DNA of 64,000 nucleotides from Forficula auricularia (Eukaryota > Arthropoda > Insecta > Dermaptera > Forficulidae), in NCBI GenBank assembly GCA_024734495.1, contig JALMQS010000009.1:62001-126000 (forward strand), written 5' to 3'. Shown here piece after piece: positions 1-12,045 of the stretch (the stretch's first letter is position 1; each line of letters starts with the position of its first letter). Under the pieces are notes generated by a model. The model was not told the DNA's origin. It did no database searches and saw only the letters and a list, made by a program, of their open reading frames with translations. The position numbers and the translations under genes are program-made.

Positions 1-1993
1 GTGACGAGGTACCGTATCTAAGGAACTAATAATCGTAGAAGTTTGGGAAAAAAATCCTTCAGATAAAATCGACCAAGAAAAATTGCTGGAAATATTTTTT
101 AAGTTCATACATCTACCGCTATGTGGCTAAATAGCTTCGATCGTATAAAAAATGCAATTTTCTCGAAAATTTTTCAATATAAGTTTAAAAATGAATACTC
201 TCACGTTAATGCCACCATAATAGTCCATCTTTTTGATAAATGACTTTTTATTGTAGGACGTAAAATAAAGGCGGGAGGGGATGCTAAACTTTTATGGACT
301 CTAGTGTCTATAACTTAAGTTTGACTTAACAGAAATTTGTTAACAAAGCCTGGTTCAAGAAAGAAAGGTTTGGTGAATAAAATAAAAAAACATCCATGCC
401 ATTCTAGTTCTTGCCGCCCTCGCTAAGGGGCATGTTTTATAAAGTTAATCGTTTTATTAATTTTGCTCCGAAATCTTAAATGGAACCGTATAATTATTTT
501 ATTATATTCAGAAAGTAGATCAAATTTGCAACAAAATATGTTCAAGCCGCATGTCGATGTCTCCATTCGTTTAACAGTTGTTGCTTAAAGAATGTTTTAT
601 TAACTAATTTATTAAAGAAACAAAATAGGTAATTGAGTTTTCAATTTTTTTTTTAAGTTTCGTAGTCAAGCATGCCATGGACAAATAAAAAAACAGTTTA
701 AAACTTTGTTCTTATTTTCATTTAATCACAAAAATAATGATAATAACGCTTTTTCTTAATGCTTTTCTGTCGCCTGTGAGTAGGTATTAAATTTCAAAAA
801 TGTCTAATTTCTTAGAAGGCCGTGAAAGACTTGGTTGACAGTTTCTATGGAAACGGCATTTTTCACAAATAGATGTTAATGTCGTAATTGTTATTTTATT
901 GTTTGTTATGTTATATCATTATTTTTGTGATTAAATGAAGACAAGAACAAAGTTTTAAACTGCTTTTTATTTGTCCATGGCATGCTTGACTACGAAACTT
1001 AAAAAAATTGAAAACTCAATTACCCACTTTGTTTCTTTAATAAATTAGTCAATAAAATATTCTCCAAGCAACAACTGTTAAACGAATGGAGACATCGACA
1101 TGCGGCCTGAACACATTTTGTTGCAAATTCGATCTACCTTCCGAATCTAATAAAATAATTATACGGTTCCATTCAAGATTTCGGAGTAAGATTAATAAAA
1201 CGTTTAACTTTTTTTTTTTTTTTTTTTTTTTAATGCAATCGAATGCAAGAAGGGGTGCACCAGTAAAGATGTAGCCCCTATGGATCTCGAAAGAACCTTG
1301 CATTACCGAAGAGAAGGAAAGTTAATTAAGTGAGAGGGTGTAGACGTAGGTGTCTATGCACCCTGGTTTTGAAAGGTTTGAAGATCATAGGTGCTGGGAA
1401 AGATAGAGGCTGGGAGAGAGTTCCAGTTCCTTGAAGTCATGGGGGATATATGAATTCGCGAATGAAGTGGTCCGGCACTTTTCTAATTTGACCGCGAAAG
1501 AGTGTTGGGAGTCGGCAAAACGTGTTGCTGCGTGCAAAGCATGCTTTGGGGGGAATAAAACACGCCCCCTAGCGAGGGCGGCAAGAACCAGAATGGCATG
1601 GATGCTTTTTTATTTTATTCACCAAACCTTCCTTTCCTGAACCAGACCATGTTAACAAATTTCCGTTAAGTCAAACTTAAGTTATAGACACCAGAGTCCA
1701 TAAAAGTTTAGCATCCCCACCCGCCTTTATTTTATGTCTTACAATAAAAAGTCATTTATCAAAAAGATGGACTATTATGGTGGCATTAACGTGAGAGTAT
1801 TCATTTCCAAACTTATATTGGAAAATTTTCGAGAAAACTGCATTTTTTTATACGATCGAAGTTATTTAGCCACCTAGCGGTGGACTTATGAGCTTAAAAA
1901 ATATTTCCAACAATTTTTCTTGGCCGATTTCCTGTGAAGGATTTTTTCCAAACTTCTACGATTATAAGTTCCTGAGATACGGCACCTCGTCAC
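1..1993. mobile_element. Long foldback (palindromic) DNA element
   Basis: The first ~745 bases return in reverse complement from about 906 to 1993, around a ~160-bp loop. The termini match closely: the left end begins GTGACGAGGTACCGTATCT and the right end, read in reverse complement, begins GTGACGAGGTGCCGTATCT. The arms hold no transposase. The right arm is longer because a LINE fragment sits in it at about 1209-1552. The left terminus coincides with base 1 of the window, so a target duplication cannot be tested on that side. It is probably a non-autonomous foldback or MITE-type element; the superfamily is not recognised. Confidence 0.8.
1209..1552 (-). pseudogene. 5'-truncated LINE, 3' end with poly-A, inserted in foldback arm
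   Basis: On the minus strand this segment ends in a run of about 23 A (T-run at 1209-1231 on the plus strand) and is absent from the matching place in the left foldback arm, so it is an insertion. The minus translation carries the motif that closes ORF2 in many Jockey/CR1-type LINEs: NSLPASIFPSTYDLQTF (about 1371-1420), then, after a frameshift, KTRVHRHLRLHPL. Upstream, in another frame, lies a block similar to the usual residues before that motif. At least two frameshifts make it non-functional. The clade is uncertain; LINE identity rests on the motif plus poly-A plus the empty-site comparison. Confidence 0.7.
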
Positions 1994-2009
1994 CCTTATT
2001 GAATCAACC

Positions 2010-2260
2010 GGTACTGTAGCGTGTCAACATGCCTCACGTATTTACACATGCTGAGTATGCCGATATGGTATTTGCCATATTGTATCTGAACGTGTAAATG
2101 AACAGATTGTGGATGAAGTAGAAGACATTATTCTGTCGGTAGAATGTAGTCCTTCAACAAGCATACGTATAATTTCTGCACGTATCGGTGTTCCACATAC
2201 AAGAGAATGGCGGACATTACGTATGTACGGGTTCATACTAACAGCTCTATCTCTGTATTC
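2010..2260 (+). pseudogene. Helix-turn-helix transposase N-terminal remnant (DUF4817-like)
   Basis: Two frames join into a recognisable pattern: VFTHAEYADMVF at about 2037-2072, then in another frame ERVNEQIVDEVEDIIL and SPSTSIRIISARIGVP, followed by REWRTLRMYG (to about 2235). This resembles the N-terminal helix-turn-helix (DUF4817-like) region found upstream of some mariner/Tc1-related insect transposases: a hallmark HTEEYADM-like start, a stretch before the second helix, then SxSxRxIxxxxGVxxxxVWRxL. The segment that normally lies between the two blocks is missing, and no catalytic domain follows. ACACCCTGTATAT at 2341-2353 resembles the right end of a TA-target element. Identity is by remembered family pattern only. 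Confidence 0.45.
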
Positions 2261-2389
2261 AATAAATATTGGACAATTGACATTTTTTATTGCAATTCGC
2301 CTATACTACCACCTCCTTAAATATTTACTATTCCTCCTGAAACACCCTGTATATTTATTAATGAAAATGAATACAGATTAATGTATTTG

Positions 2390-3538
2390 TTTTCTTTCTT
2401 TATTAATGACATGGAGTATCACATGTTAAACCTGATATTAAAAAGATAGCGTTGCGGAATCCTGGAATTCAGGCCGAAGATTTGAAGCAGTTTTTGAGAT
2501 GTGGGTGTACCGGGGCGAAGTAGGAGTAATGATCAAGAGACGGATCTCAGATCCCAAAGTTTTTGGGAAGATTATAAAGAAAAAAGGGTGCTGTTTATCA
2601 CTAAAAAACGAAAACTGGACTCCATTGTTTTCTTTTTGTGAATTAAATTTGTTTTTTGGTCGTATTTTTTACTACATTTAATTTATTTGTCATTACAAAT
2701 AATGACAAATAAAATGAAATATATTATTCGGGAAAAATAGAATAAAACAAACATAATTCTTATACGGATATTAAAAGCTTAAAATATTGGCATATTTATC
2801 CACTCCTGTGTGATTTTACTCGTCCTTGAACTTGAACAATATCCCTAAATTATCCCAATTTTGTTACTTGGACTTATGCGAAATTATAAATATTGGTTAC
2901 ATCCACGGTGATGGATGACTCACAACTTCTAATCCACGTCACGCCATTATCATTTAAAAAATAATAGATAAATATATATCGCTTGGTGATTCATCAATAT
3001 TAATGAGTTATGAGTCAATCTAGATATTATTATTACCTTGGGTTTCTAATACTATCACGCAGCGTCTTCCATTATTGCCGGAAAACTGACAAATGAAGAA
3101 CTTTCTGACTCAAGAACCCACACGACTGGTTTAGACTAAACAGCTAGTCATGGTTTTGTGATTCAGTCTCAAACATAAGCATTTAAATGATATGCAACCT
3201 TCGATTGAAAATGGCACTCCAAGAAGATATTAAATTAAGGTGATGATCACTCAAAAATTTTTAGATATCAATTTCGTGGGAATAAATTTATCCCATCACG
3301 TATGAATATAATTTTTAGGAACTAAAAGTTTTCAATCAATCTAGACAGGATTAAAATTCAGAATATAAAATAAATATGAATTAAAGTTTATAATTTGCAC
3401 TAAAAAATGCTGGTGTCCTCTATGTTTTACTATATTTTGAAAAATAATCAATATTGATATAGAAATTTATTTGATTTTTATGTTTATTTTTGTGGAAATA
3501 TAATAGTACAGTATTGTACAATAATATTAAGATTGACT
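2390..3538. other. AT-rich stretch without recognised gene
   Basis: No credible coding region is seen. A short perfect hairpin lies at about 2683-2715 (TTTATTTGTCATT with its reverse complement around a 6-base loop). The rest is AT-rich, diverged sequence. Confidence 0.5.
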
Positions 3539-3995
3539 GAAGCACGTTTTTAAGAAGGGCTCTTACTAGTTAAAACGCGTTTCACTGAATACATTTGTGG
3601 CAACTAGAATTTACTGATGTTAGTTGAGTTTGTTTCAAAGGCCTAGAATCTTCCTTTTTGATCTTCCGCCTCTTTTTGGGTGTTCATTTTCAAAGTTTTT
3701 AAACGAAAATCTCAAATATTATACAATACTCTACAACGTTACCTTCTAATTTTTGACATTTTCAGTGAAAATTTTTTGAAAATAATATATCGAAAATGAG
3801 GCGGAAGGTCGAACAATGATTCTAGGCCTTTAAAGCAAACTCAACTAATAATCAGTAGAGATTGTGGTGTTGGTGCAAGGTGTCTCATAGTAAATCCATT
3901 TTAAACTCAACTAACATCAGTAAAGTCTAGTTGCCACAAAGATATTCAGTGAATCGCGTTTGTAGTTAGTAAGAACCCGTTCTTACTAAAAACAG
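3539..3995. repeat. Foldback element, ~200-bp arms
   Basis: The left arm (3539-3693) contains TTCACTGAATACATTTGTGG, GTTAGTTGAGTTTG and GGCCTAGAATC. The right arm (about 3790-3995) contains their reverse complements in order. The right arm also has an extra ~60 bp in which part of the arm sequence (AACTCAACTAA) recurs. No ORF is present. Confidence 0.7.
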
Positions 3996-4003
3996 GTTTT
4001 TAC

Positions 4004-4680
4004 TGCAACATATATATAAAGCACAGGTCACCTCTCTGCTGAACATTGAACCATGTGTTTCTTTCGAAAAATCCATTCTGAGTTTAATATCTGTCGTTTT
4101 GTGATTGTGACTGCATCGACGATATCATTTAATTTTATTTTTATTTTTGTTTTATATTTTTCTGTATAAGTAAAACATATAGATATATTACATTGATACA
4201 ATTTGATGGCTGTATATGTATATAATTAAGTAATGGAGAGGGATTCAGCCAATGGGTAGCCTCTGCTGAACGTTTTCTATAATTGGGAGTTTTTATTCAG
4301 CAGAGGCTACCCATTGGCTGAATCCCTCTCCATTACTTAATTAGATATATTATTGTTGGATCGATTTGTAATAGGTGGAAAAAAAGAAACATTGTTAATC
4401 ATATATAACATCCGTAACATTTGAATTCAAATTTCTTGAGTTTAGTTTTTTCATTCATATGATCCAATTATTTCTGCCTTGCCATTTGAATTTTTGTTTT
4501 TTGTATTCTGTTTCAAATTGAGTTTTTTGGGTTTTTGCTTTTGAATGTTCAGGTTAAAAGATTGTTGTTTCATGCTCCATACAGGTGTTGAGTAAATACA
4601 CCCTTATTTTTGTAATAAAAGGGCGAAACAGTTGGATTTCTGTCTACTGTCCTTCAAATCCTCCAATTTCTACATCACAA
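4004..4680 (+). other. Possible decayed LTR or promoter-bearing repeat
   Basis: A TATA-like TATATATAAAG at 4011-4021 and, 600 bp downstream, AATAAA-type signals near 4613 give the order expected of a solo LTR. No matching TG...CA ends or target duplication could be fixed, and the perfect hairpin at 4223-4343 lies inside. This is an inference, and weak. Confidence 0.2.
4223..4343. repeat. Perfect hairpin, 48-bp arms
   Basis: Bases 4223-4270 and 4296-4343 are exact reverse complements over all 48 positions, with a 25-base loop. The arms begin TAATTAAGTAATGGAGAGGG and end GCCTCTGCTGAA. Every neighbouring inverted repeat shows mismatches and this one shows none, so it is either young or under constraint. 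No ORF is present. Confidence 0.9.
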
Positions 4681-5225
4681 TTGATTATTTTTATAAGTAA
4701 AATAAATATTTTGAATTTCTATAAATAGAGGCTTTTCAAAAAAATAAAAATCTACTTTTGGTTATCGCAGAATTGATATAGAATAATCTAATTTAATTTT
4801 TGAATAAATTACAGATATTTGAATTTTTTTGAATTTATTAAATTCTGATTTGATTTTAATTGTAAATATATTTTAATTCCCACTCGGAGTGATCAAATTC
4901 GATTACCAACCACTGTAGGATATATAAACAAATTGATTCGTCAGCAACTGTCTTTGGTTTCATGAATAAAACAAAACCCTTTGTTCAATTTATTTGAACT
5001 GTATTGGAAATTCATTATTAGTTAATTTGTATCCACCCGGTGGAAAGTGAATAAAAAATAAACATATTCAATTTTTATTATTAATATGTAAATTATCCCA
5101 CTTTATGAGTTATTTTTGGCCCCAGAGAGCATAGAGAGTAGAGATCCCTCGATGTAAAATAAAAAATCTTTCCAATGCTGGTTGAAAATGTCTTTCTTTT
5201 AATGATCACAAATCATGATACACAT
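4681..5225. other. AT-rich stretch, no gene recognised
   Basis: A TATATAAAC at about 4921 followed by AATAAAAC at about 4965 could be a second LTR-like promoter and polyadenylation pair, but no ends were found. Nothing codes. Confidence 0.3.
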
Positions 5226-5255
5226 GTTTCGGCGATAACTGATCACCATCTTCAG
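5226..5255 (-). other. Hammerhead-like core
   Basis: The minus strand reads CTGAAGA, then a possible stem GGTGAT / ATCGCC around CAGTT, then GAAAC. This fits the hammerhead ribozyme core CUGANGA - stem II - GAAA. Stem III and the cleavage triplet could not be fixed. Such cores are known in terminal repeats of Penelope-like retroelements. Confidence 0.4.
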
Positions 5256-5377
5256 TCTACAAAATGAGACAGCAAATATCTTAAAGACTTATACAAACGA
5301 GTAACAAATTCAACTGTTTTGTTATTAAATTGTAATCGTTAACTAGGGCCTTCGTTAACCATGTATGATGGATTGAC

Positions 5378-5502
5378 CGTGGGGTGAACCGCGACCTAAT
5401 ATGCTGCACACCTACTTCCACTTGTACTTCCAAATATTTCCAAGTACTTCCAAAATACTTCCAAGAGGTGTACACCTACTTCCAATCGCGGATCACCCCT
5501 CG
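5378..5502 (+). mobile_element. hAT-like MITE, copy 1 (125 bp)
   Basis: Ends CGTGGGGTGAACCGCGA and TCGCGGATCACCCCTCG are inverted repeats. Flanking 8-mers GGATTGAC (5370-5377) and GGATTGCC (5503-5510) match 7 of 8, as expected for a hAT target duplication. Subterminal TGCACACCTACTTCC and GTGTACACCTACTTCC flank a few TTCCAA-rich short repeats. Other copies are at 22575, 23764, 51996 and 60436. Confidence 0.85.
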
Positions 5503-5705
5503 GGATTGCCTATAGGGTATATAAATTGTACGTCTCTAAGACTTATGGGTTGCATAACTTTAAGGCTGAGTATCTAATCGAAAATTGTATAGATTAATTA
5601 AAGGTTTATTGTAAAATTACTCATTAATGTATTCATGAATCCCCCATCACCATACACACAATATTCGAAAATATTCGATAAACTAGTTAAGAATTTATAT
5701 CTATA

Positions 5706-7156
5706 TACAGGGTGTCCCGTATCACAACGATAAACCGTGAACAGTGAATAGGGCAATTTAAAACGTGAACATAAATTTTTTTTAATAAAACTCTCATAGT
5801 TTTTGAATTATAGGTATTTTTTTGAAAATCGTGAAAATCGCTACCCTGCCCTAAATATCATAAAAATGTGGCTACAAATTTACTTATTTTATTATTCGAA
5901 TTTTTGTTGCGCAATCCTGAATAATCCTGCTATTAATAAAGTTTAGGGAAAGCGGTGTTGGTTTATAGTGAAAAATATTAAACACAGAAATTATTTAACG
6001 GGTTATAGTGGTGTTTCACAAAGAGGAAATAAAATTAAAAAATTAAAAAATCTTTAATTATTTTAGAATTTTTTTTTTATATTTATATAAAAATTAATAA
6101 AAAAAAAAAATCTCCAAAATAATTTAAAAGATTTTTTAATTTTTTAATTTTATTTCCTCTTTTGTGAAACACCACTATAACCCGTTAAATAATTCCTGTG
6201 GGAATCCTGCTATTGTCTAGAATTCGAAATAAAACGATAAGTACTATACTTTTGGAGAAAAAAAATATTTTCGCCGAACTTTTTCTTTAGTAAATGTTCA
6301 TCAGCTAACTTTGAATCATCTTTAATGTAAAAAAGTTAAATAAACAATCAAAACAAGTTATTTAAAAATTGGTCCATTTAGTCAAGATTTCAAAATGGTA
6401 CAGCACTTTGTAGTTCCTTCTTTAGAAAAAAAATATTGATATTTTTTTGGAAAAATTAGCTAATTTAATATCAAATTATGATAGTGTTATTTATTTAATA
6501 TGTTAATCAATTATGTCGCATCTTAATTGAACTAATCTTTAGCTATTAATGGCCATATTATTAGCTATTATAGTATTAATGTCTATAATAGCCAAAAATT
6601 AGTTTAAAATTAAGATGCGACATAATTGATTAACATATTAAATAAAAAAACACTATCAAAATATGTTTTTAAATTAAATAATTTTGGTAAAAATTATCAA
6701 TATTTTTTTTCCTAAAGAAGTAAGTACAAAGTGCTCTATCATTTTGAAATCGTGACAAAATGGACGATGTTTTTTAAATAACTTGCCTTTCTTGTTTACT
6801 AGACTTTTTTATATTAAAGATGAATCAAAGTTAGTTGATCAACATTTTTTAAAACATCCGGTAAAAATAATTGTTTTCTCTAAAGGTATAGTAAGTACTT
6901 ATTGTTTTATTTTGAATTCTGGTCAATAGCAGGATTATTCAGGATTGCGTAATAAAAATTAGAATAATAAAATATGTAAATTTGTAGCCACAGCATCTCG
7001 ATATTTATGGCAGGGTAGCGATTTTCACCATTTTCAAAAAATGCCTATAAGTCGAAAAATATGAGACTTATTTAAAAAAAAATTATGTTCAGGACCGTTG
7101 TAAATTACCCTATCCCCTGTTTACGGTTTATCGTTGTGATAAAGGACACCCCGTAT
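5706..7156. mobile_element. Large palindromic TA-flanked element
   Basis: Termini ACAGGGTGTCCCGTATCACA (left) and its near reverse complement at 7130-7156 lie next to TA, and the two arms of roughly 650-700 bp pair through a centre near 6550. The ACAGGGTG end is typical of mariner/Tc1-group MITEs in insects. There is no transposase. A second palindrome is nested in the left arm (5940-6214). Confidence 0.75.
5940..6214. mobile_element. Palindromic insertion nested in left arm
   Basis: Reverse-complement arms begin CACAGAAATTATTTAACGGG (about 5983) and end with the matching AATTCCTGTG (about 6199), around an AT-rich centre. The segment is missing from the opposite arm of the parent element, and the 12-mer AATCCTGCTATT stands on both sides (5927 and 6203), consistent with a duplicated insertion site. 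Confidence 0.6.
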
Positions 7157-7159
7157 AGT

Positions 7160-10137
7160 CTTTATGTCGCTTTAAACTAATAAAGATAAAATCTTAATAT
7201 GCTACAATGCTACATACATTCATTAATTAAAAATAATAACATCCCTCGATTTCTCTTTCTTATACATAGATCAAGGATTCCAAAGACATGTCCAGATGAG
7301 TTTCAAACGATAAAAAGTTATTTTCGCTCAGAAACTAGTATCATATAAAGAAAGAAGTAAATAAAGATGATTCAGAAATATTTGAAATAATTGAAACGCC
7401 ACGCAGCTAGAAAAATAATCATCTAAATATATAATATTATTCATCATTAAAAATAATCAAGAATGTAAGAGAAATCTTATATATTTGTATGAAACAAAAA
7501 ATAAATATTTTTCCAAGAATCTGTATTCTTTTTGCAAATTTTATTGACTTAATTTTGGCAATTTTTGTCAGCGAATGGTTTGAACTAGAAAGTTAAATGA
7601 TAAAAATCAATTTTATCTCCACATTCCTGACATTTTTTAAATTTGAGAAGTTGATAAAAATATTATGAATGAATTTAATACCCTTTTAGTTTGCAGCTTT
7701 CTGCGTACAGATATCATTTTTGAATATATTATATAATGTATATCTTTTTTTTGAAGTGAAACTTCTTTAGCGTCGTTTCTATTTGAAATTTTTTGTTACA
7801 ATAAAGGTGAAATGTCTCGATAGAGGGGAATTAAGAGACAAGCCTTGAAGGAACGCCAGAAAGTTTTTTATAAAAAATGACATGAGCGTAGGCCAAAACC
7901 AGAAATAAAAATACTTAAATCCAAAATCCTGAATAAAAAAACTATAGGTTAAATATATAATAATATACAATATTTAAAAAAAAACATAACATAAATATAC
8001 CTATATCTAACATCTCCAAAAAATAATTGAAACTCTACATAAAGTTTTTTTAATCTTAATAAATATGTCTCTGGAGTGTGATTTTTAAAGGGGGATATAC
8101 TTTTTGGCAGTTATATACAAATAACATCTACGGCTAGACAAGTTTCACTTTCCCCGTAGCTTATCTGTTTGAGGCTTACACCTTTTTTAAATAGTCCCAG
8201 CATTTATATTACTATATATGAAATATATCGTATTTTAGTAATTCTTTACCCATAAAATTCATTGTGATAGGTTGTTCTTATAGAGTACAGTAGACGGTAT
8301 CATTATTCTTTTTTACTTTTCCATCGATATTTTGCATCTTCTCTTTATAAAGCCTTTATTGAATCATTTTCGATTTTATTTGAAAAGTAAATTCATAATG
8401 TTTTATCCATTTATATTCATGATAAATGTTGTTTTTAAATGAACATTCTCTAATTAAAATTTAATTTTATAAAATTAAATTATCCTTTGCTATTCCTTTA
8501 TCGATTTTATTTCCACTCATTTTTTAAAGAAATATAGTATATTATTAATATTACTGAAAAACTCATTAATTTTATTAGCTCACTGAAATTTATATCTATT
8601 ATCCATATTACTTTTTCTATATACCAGGTTTGTAGAAAAAAGGTACAAATCACACATTCACATTTAATAATTTGTTGTTTGATGATTGATTTTTTTAGTT
8701 AAAAAGTTTTTGTACGCTTGTGCTATTTCTATACGGAATTAAGTAAATTTCCAACTGTCTTGCCCATGTGTATAATTATTTTTAATAAACAACGCAGGAC
8801 AGCCTCGACTCTACCCAAAAACGAATTATTTAGCATTACTTTATAAAGGGTTCATATATGTTAATAACAGCATTATCTCCACTCCCACGACCTGTCTTGA
8901 ATTGTCCCATCCTTTTGAATTTTACGAAACACGGCAACACACTTTTAGATTTTACTTTATGACTCGTTCTAGTATTCTTTAACTTGTTCATTTGCCACGC
9001 CTTATTTGTAATTTAACACTAACAAGTAAATACTAGAAAAATTGTTATTAAAAAGTAAAGAGAAACAAGAAAATAGTATCTTTTTTGGAGCGGTTTGTCT
9101 GCCTTAGGTCATTCGGATGTCAGTGACTAATAACTAACTCCTAACTACAGATAATTTGTAACCATTATTGTATGATGAGGCCTAGGAAGTGTCCATTTAT
9201 TTGTTCTTTCTGTACATATCAGTTCAATAAAATTGACATTGTAATTAATATAAACTTGGGAAGGGGCTATCCCTAGTGATGGTTTACGAGGCTATCCTGG
9301 TGGTCTTAATTGTGGAATTCAAACGAAAACAATTATTTCTTAGAGAACTGGAAAGTTATTTTGAAAATCGACTTCCTGAGAAGTTTCCAGTTTTTGAAAC
9401 ATTCAAGTTTCAAGTTTTTTCAGATTCAACCTAAAGTGAATGTGCCCTCAAAATGTTGAACCAAGTCAGTTGTAATCTTTAGTTAACATTATGATGATCG
9501 TGTACACAAATCACTATGTTTATGTCCTAAAAAATATAGTACAAATTTTTAAACGAATCGCCATCATTTAATAATAATTCTGAGAATAAATTTGTAAAAT
9601 GTCCATCTTGGTACATTACTTTCCTCCATCATCGTTGTCTTCTTTTTTGGGACTTTATTCTTATAATAATAATAGCGACAGCGACACCTGCAGCGGTTAA
9701 TAGATTGATCGCGCTATTAAACAATTTGAGTTGAGTCGTTGTCGGTAGATAACAAGTGCCCTTTTTTTCTCGTCCGATGTTCCTTTTAAATTGTCAACAG
9801 AATGTACGAATCGACCGATAATCGTCCAATGTATACATAGCTTAACATAACAGTTGGCATATAGGGTGTTAAGTAACAGGTTTGGTGCTGCTATCCACTT
9901 TGAGTTTTGCATTTTCTGATACTTTTATAGTTATAATCATCAATTAATAACTATAACAATATTCTTAGAACCAGAATTTCTTATTTCCCCAATGTTTTTT
10001 ATTTCAAAAACCATCCTTCTTTATGTTATAATGTTATATTACTTTGTGGAAACAGATATTGGTACAAATGTATTCTACGGTCTGTGACGTCACACGGAAA
10101 CAAAAACAATATTTTTCATCTAATTAAACTTAGATCT
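7160..10137. other. Three kilobases of AT-rich DNA with nothing recognised
   Basis: Only short AT-rich ORFs with no family resemblance occur. No inverted repeat, tandem array or splice-flanked exon stood out. Confidence 0.5.
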
Positions 10138-10145
10138 ATGTACAA

Positions 10146-11173
10146 CAAGGGAGTCCAACCTTTTGGCCTACACGGGACGCATTTGAAAGAAAAACAAATA
10201 CCTCGGGCCGCATATAAAATTTACTAATTCCATTAATATTTGTTAATGAACAAATATAGCTAATAATGTAGAATAATGATATCCACCAAGACAAAAAATC
10301 AAAAATATCATAGCATTATAATCTTTGAGTTCTTTTCCTTCAGGATTTTGTTTTTAAATCATTTATCTACTTCTATTAGCAATTTGAAGTCTTTTAGAAA
10401 TATATCGAAATTAACTATTTCTTAACATTTCCAAATTATTGAATTAATTAAATGTTCTCTCTATATATAATAACGAGTATCCAATTAGTCCAAGTGCAAT
10501 AGTCAAAAAGGCCATTCCTAGACTAATTAAAAAATTAATTACTACTAGTCTAAAACAGGTCTGGGCTTGTATTTAGAATCCTTCCTTTCGCTGCAGATCT
10601 GAACTTGTATTTGAATCTTGCCTTAGCTCCTATAAAGAAAGAGGGATCATTCTATCAGCGCACTTTTTAGTCATTTTTCTAGATTATTTTTTTTTAATTA
10701 CTGAAATAACAAATATTTTAAAAAATGGAAATATGACATGAAAAATAATTTTACTTATTCTAAACTTCATTATTTTGTCACCTGATACTTGAGCTTATAA
10801 TTTTGCTTTCAGTGAATTTTATTCTCGAAAATAGCTTTAGGTAGGTATATGTAAATTCATATTTCTAAAAAATGAATAATTATGGCATTGTGAAGCCAGG
10901 AGGAATAATTGTTTCAGGGTAGAGAATTTTTATGAATTCTTAATAAAGAGACTTTATTAAATATATCTTTCAGTTCAATATATTTTTTATTCTTCGAAAC
11001 CTTTTGGGGAGATTTTCTAATTTCTTCTTATTTTAGAAAAAAAATATCAGGACAAATTGTGTCAGATATCTATCTTTTCCAGTAAAATAAAAATCTCAAT
11101 GTTTCAAGTAAATTTATAGTTTTATGTAGGGCCATATTAATTGCTGAGCTGGGCCGCAGTTTGGACAAGCCTG
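10146..11173. mobile_element. Non-autonomous hAT-like element
   Basis: The left end CAAGGGAGTCCAACCTTTTG and the right end, reverse-complemented CAGGCTTGTCCAAACTGCGG, share the hAT CAGGGNTGTCCAA(C) pattern with GGGCCGC just inside both ends. Flanking 8-mers ATGTACAA and ATGTGGAA match 6 of 8. No transposase is visible in about 1 kb of interior. Confidence 0.6.
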
Positions 11174-12037
11174 ATGTGGAATATAGATATAGAACCGAAC
11201 CTGGAAAAAGATCTATAAGCGAAAATTTGGGAGTAGACGGTTTGATAATTTTTTTTTTTTTTATCTAATCGAACCGAGATCTAAATAGAACAGAACCGCA
11301 TCTGACAATAGACTACATTTCTGGCCAGTTATTAAATAATTAACTTATTTATGAGTTTCGTTAGATTCCGGAATAAGATATCGATCATCATTTGAATTTT
11401 TCTTTCTCCTAGAATGTTTAATGCCATCTCTCCAAAATGGCTTATTTATATTTATCATCATTTTACGTAAAAAGCCATAAACAATTTTCATTTCATTGCC
11501 TCTCGAGTGATGCTGAAGCAAACAGACAGCCGGAGATAAATTTTGCCAATGATTTTTTTTTACTTGCTACCACTTTAAGAGAGGACGTGAATTCGAAAGA
11601 AATGGCATAACTATAAATATAACTCCCTCACTTTATAATAAATGAAATATGAATATGTATATATCGTATAAAAAGAATTCAATATAATGTTCATTTCCTT
11701 TTAGTATAAATAATTTTGAAATATAAAAACAGGTCGATTAAACATTTTATTATGTTCTGTTGATATCGGATGTCTTTTGTAGAATTAGGATAAAATTTTA
11801 AATATCTCAAATAACTCAAAAGAACATGTGAATGGGAATGATATTTTTTAAATTGTTAATTCTCTTCGTATTTATGTCGGGTTTATGGTTTAATTTAATA
11901 TCTCATTTAAGTACTATTTAAATTCACTTAGATAGTTCTTTATATAAGAGCATTCATGGAGAAAATAGAATTTTGATTACAATTTTCTGTCAAGTCCAGT
12001 CCTTATTTGTGGGATTGTGATTAAGCTATATTATATT
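11174..12037. other. AT-rich stretch, no gene recognised
   Basis: Nothing coding. A T-run followed by ATCTAATCGAACCGAGAT at about 11251-11281 resembles ATCTAAATGAACCGAGAT near 38689, a short dispersed repeat. Confidence 0.4.
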
Positions 12038-12045
12038 ATATAACG

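Noticed and set aside
9697..9912. 71-codon minus-strand frame
   Set aside because: No motif and no splice context; expected length by chance in this composition.
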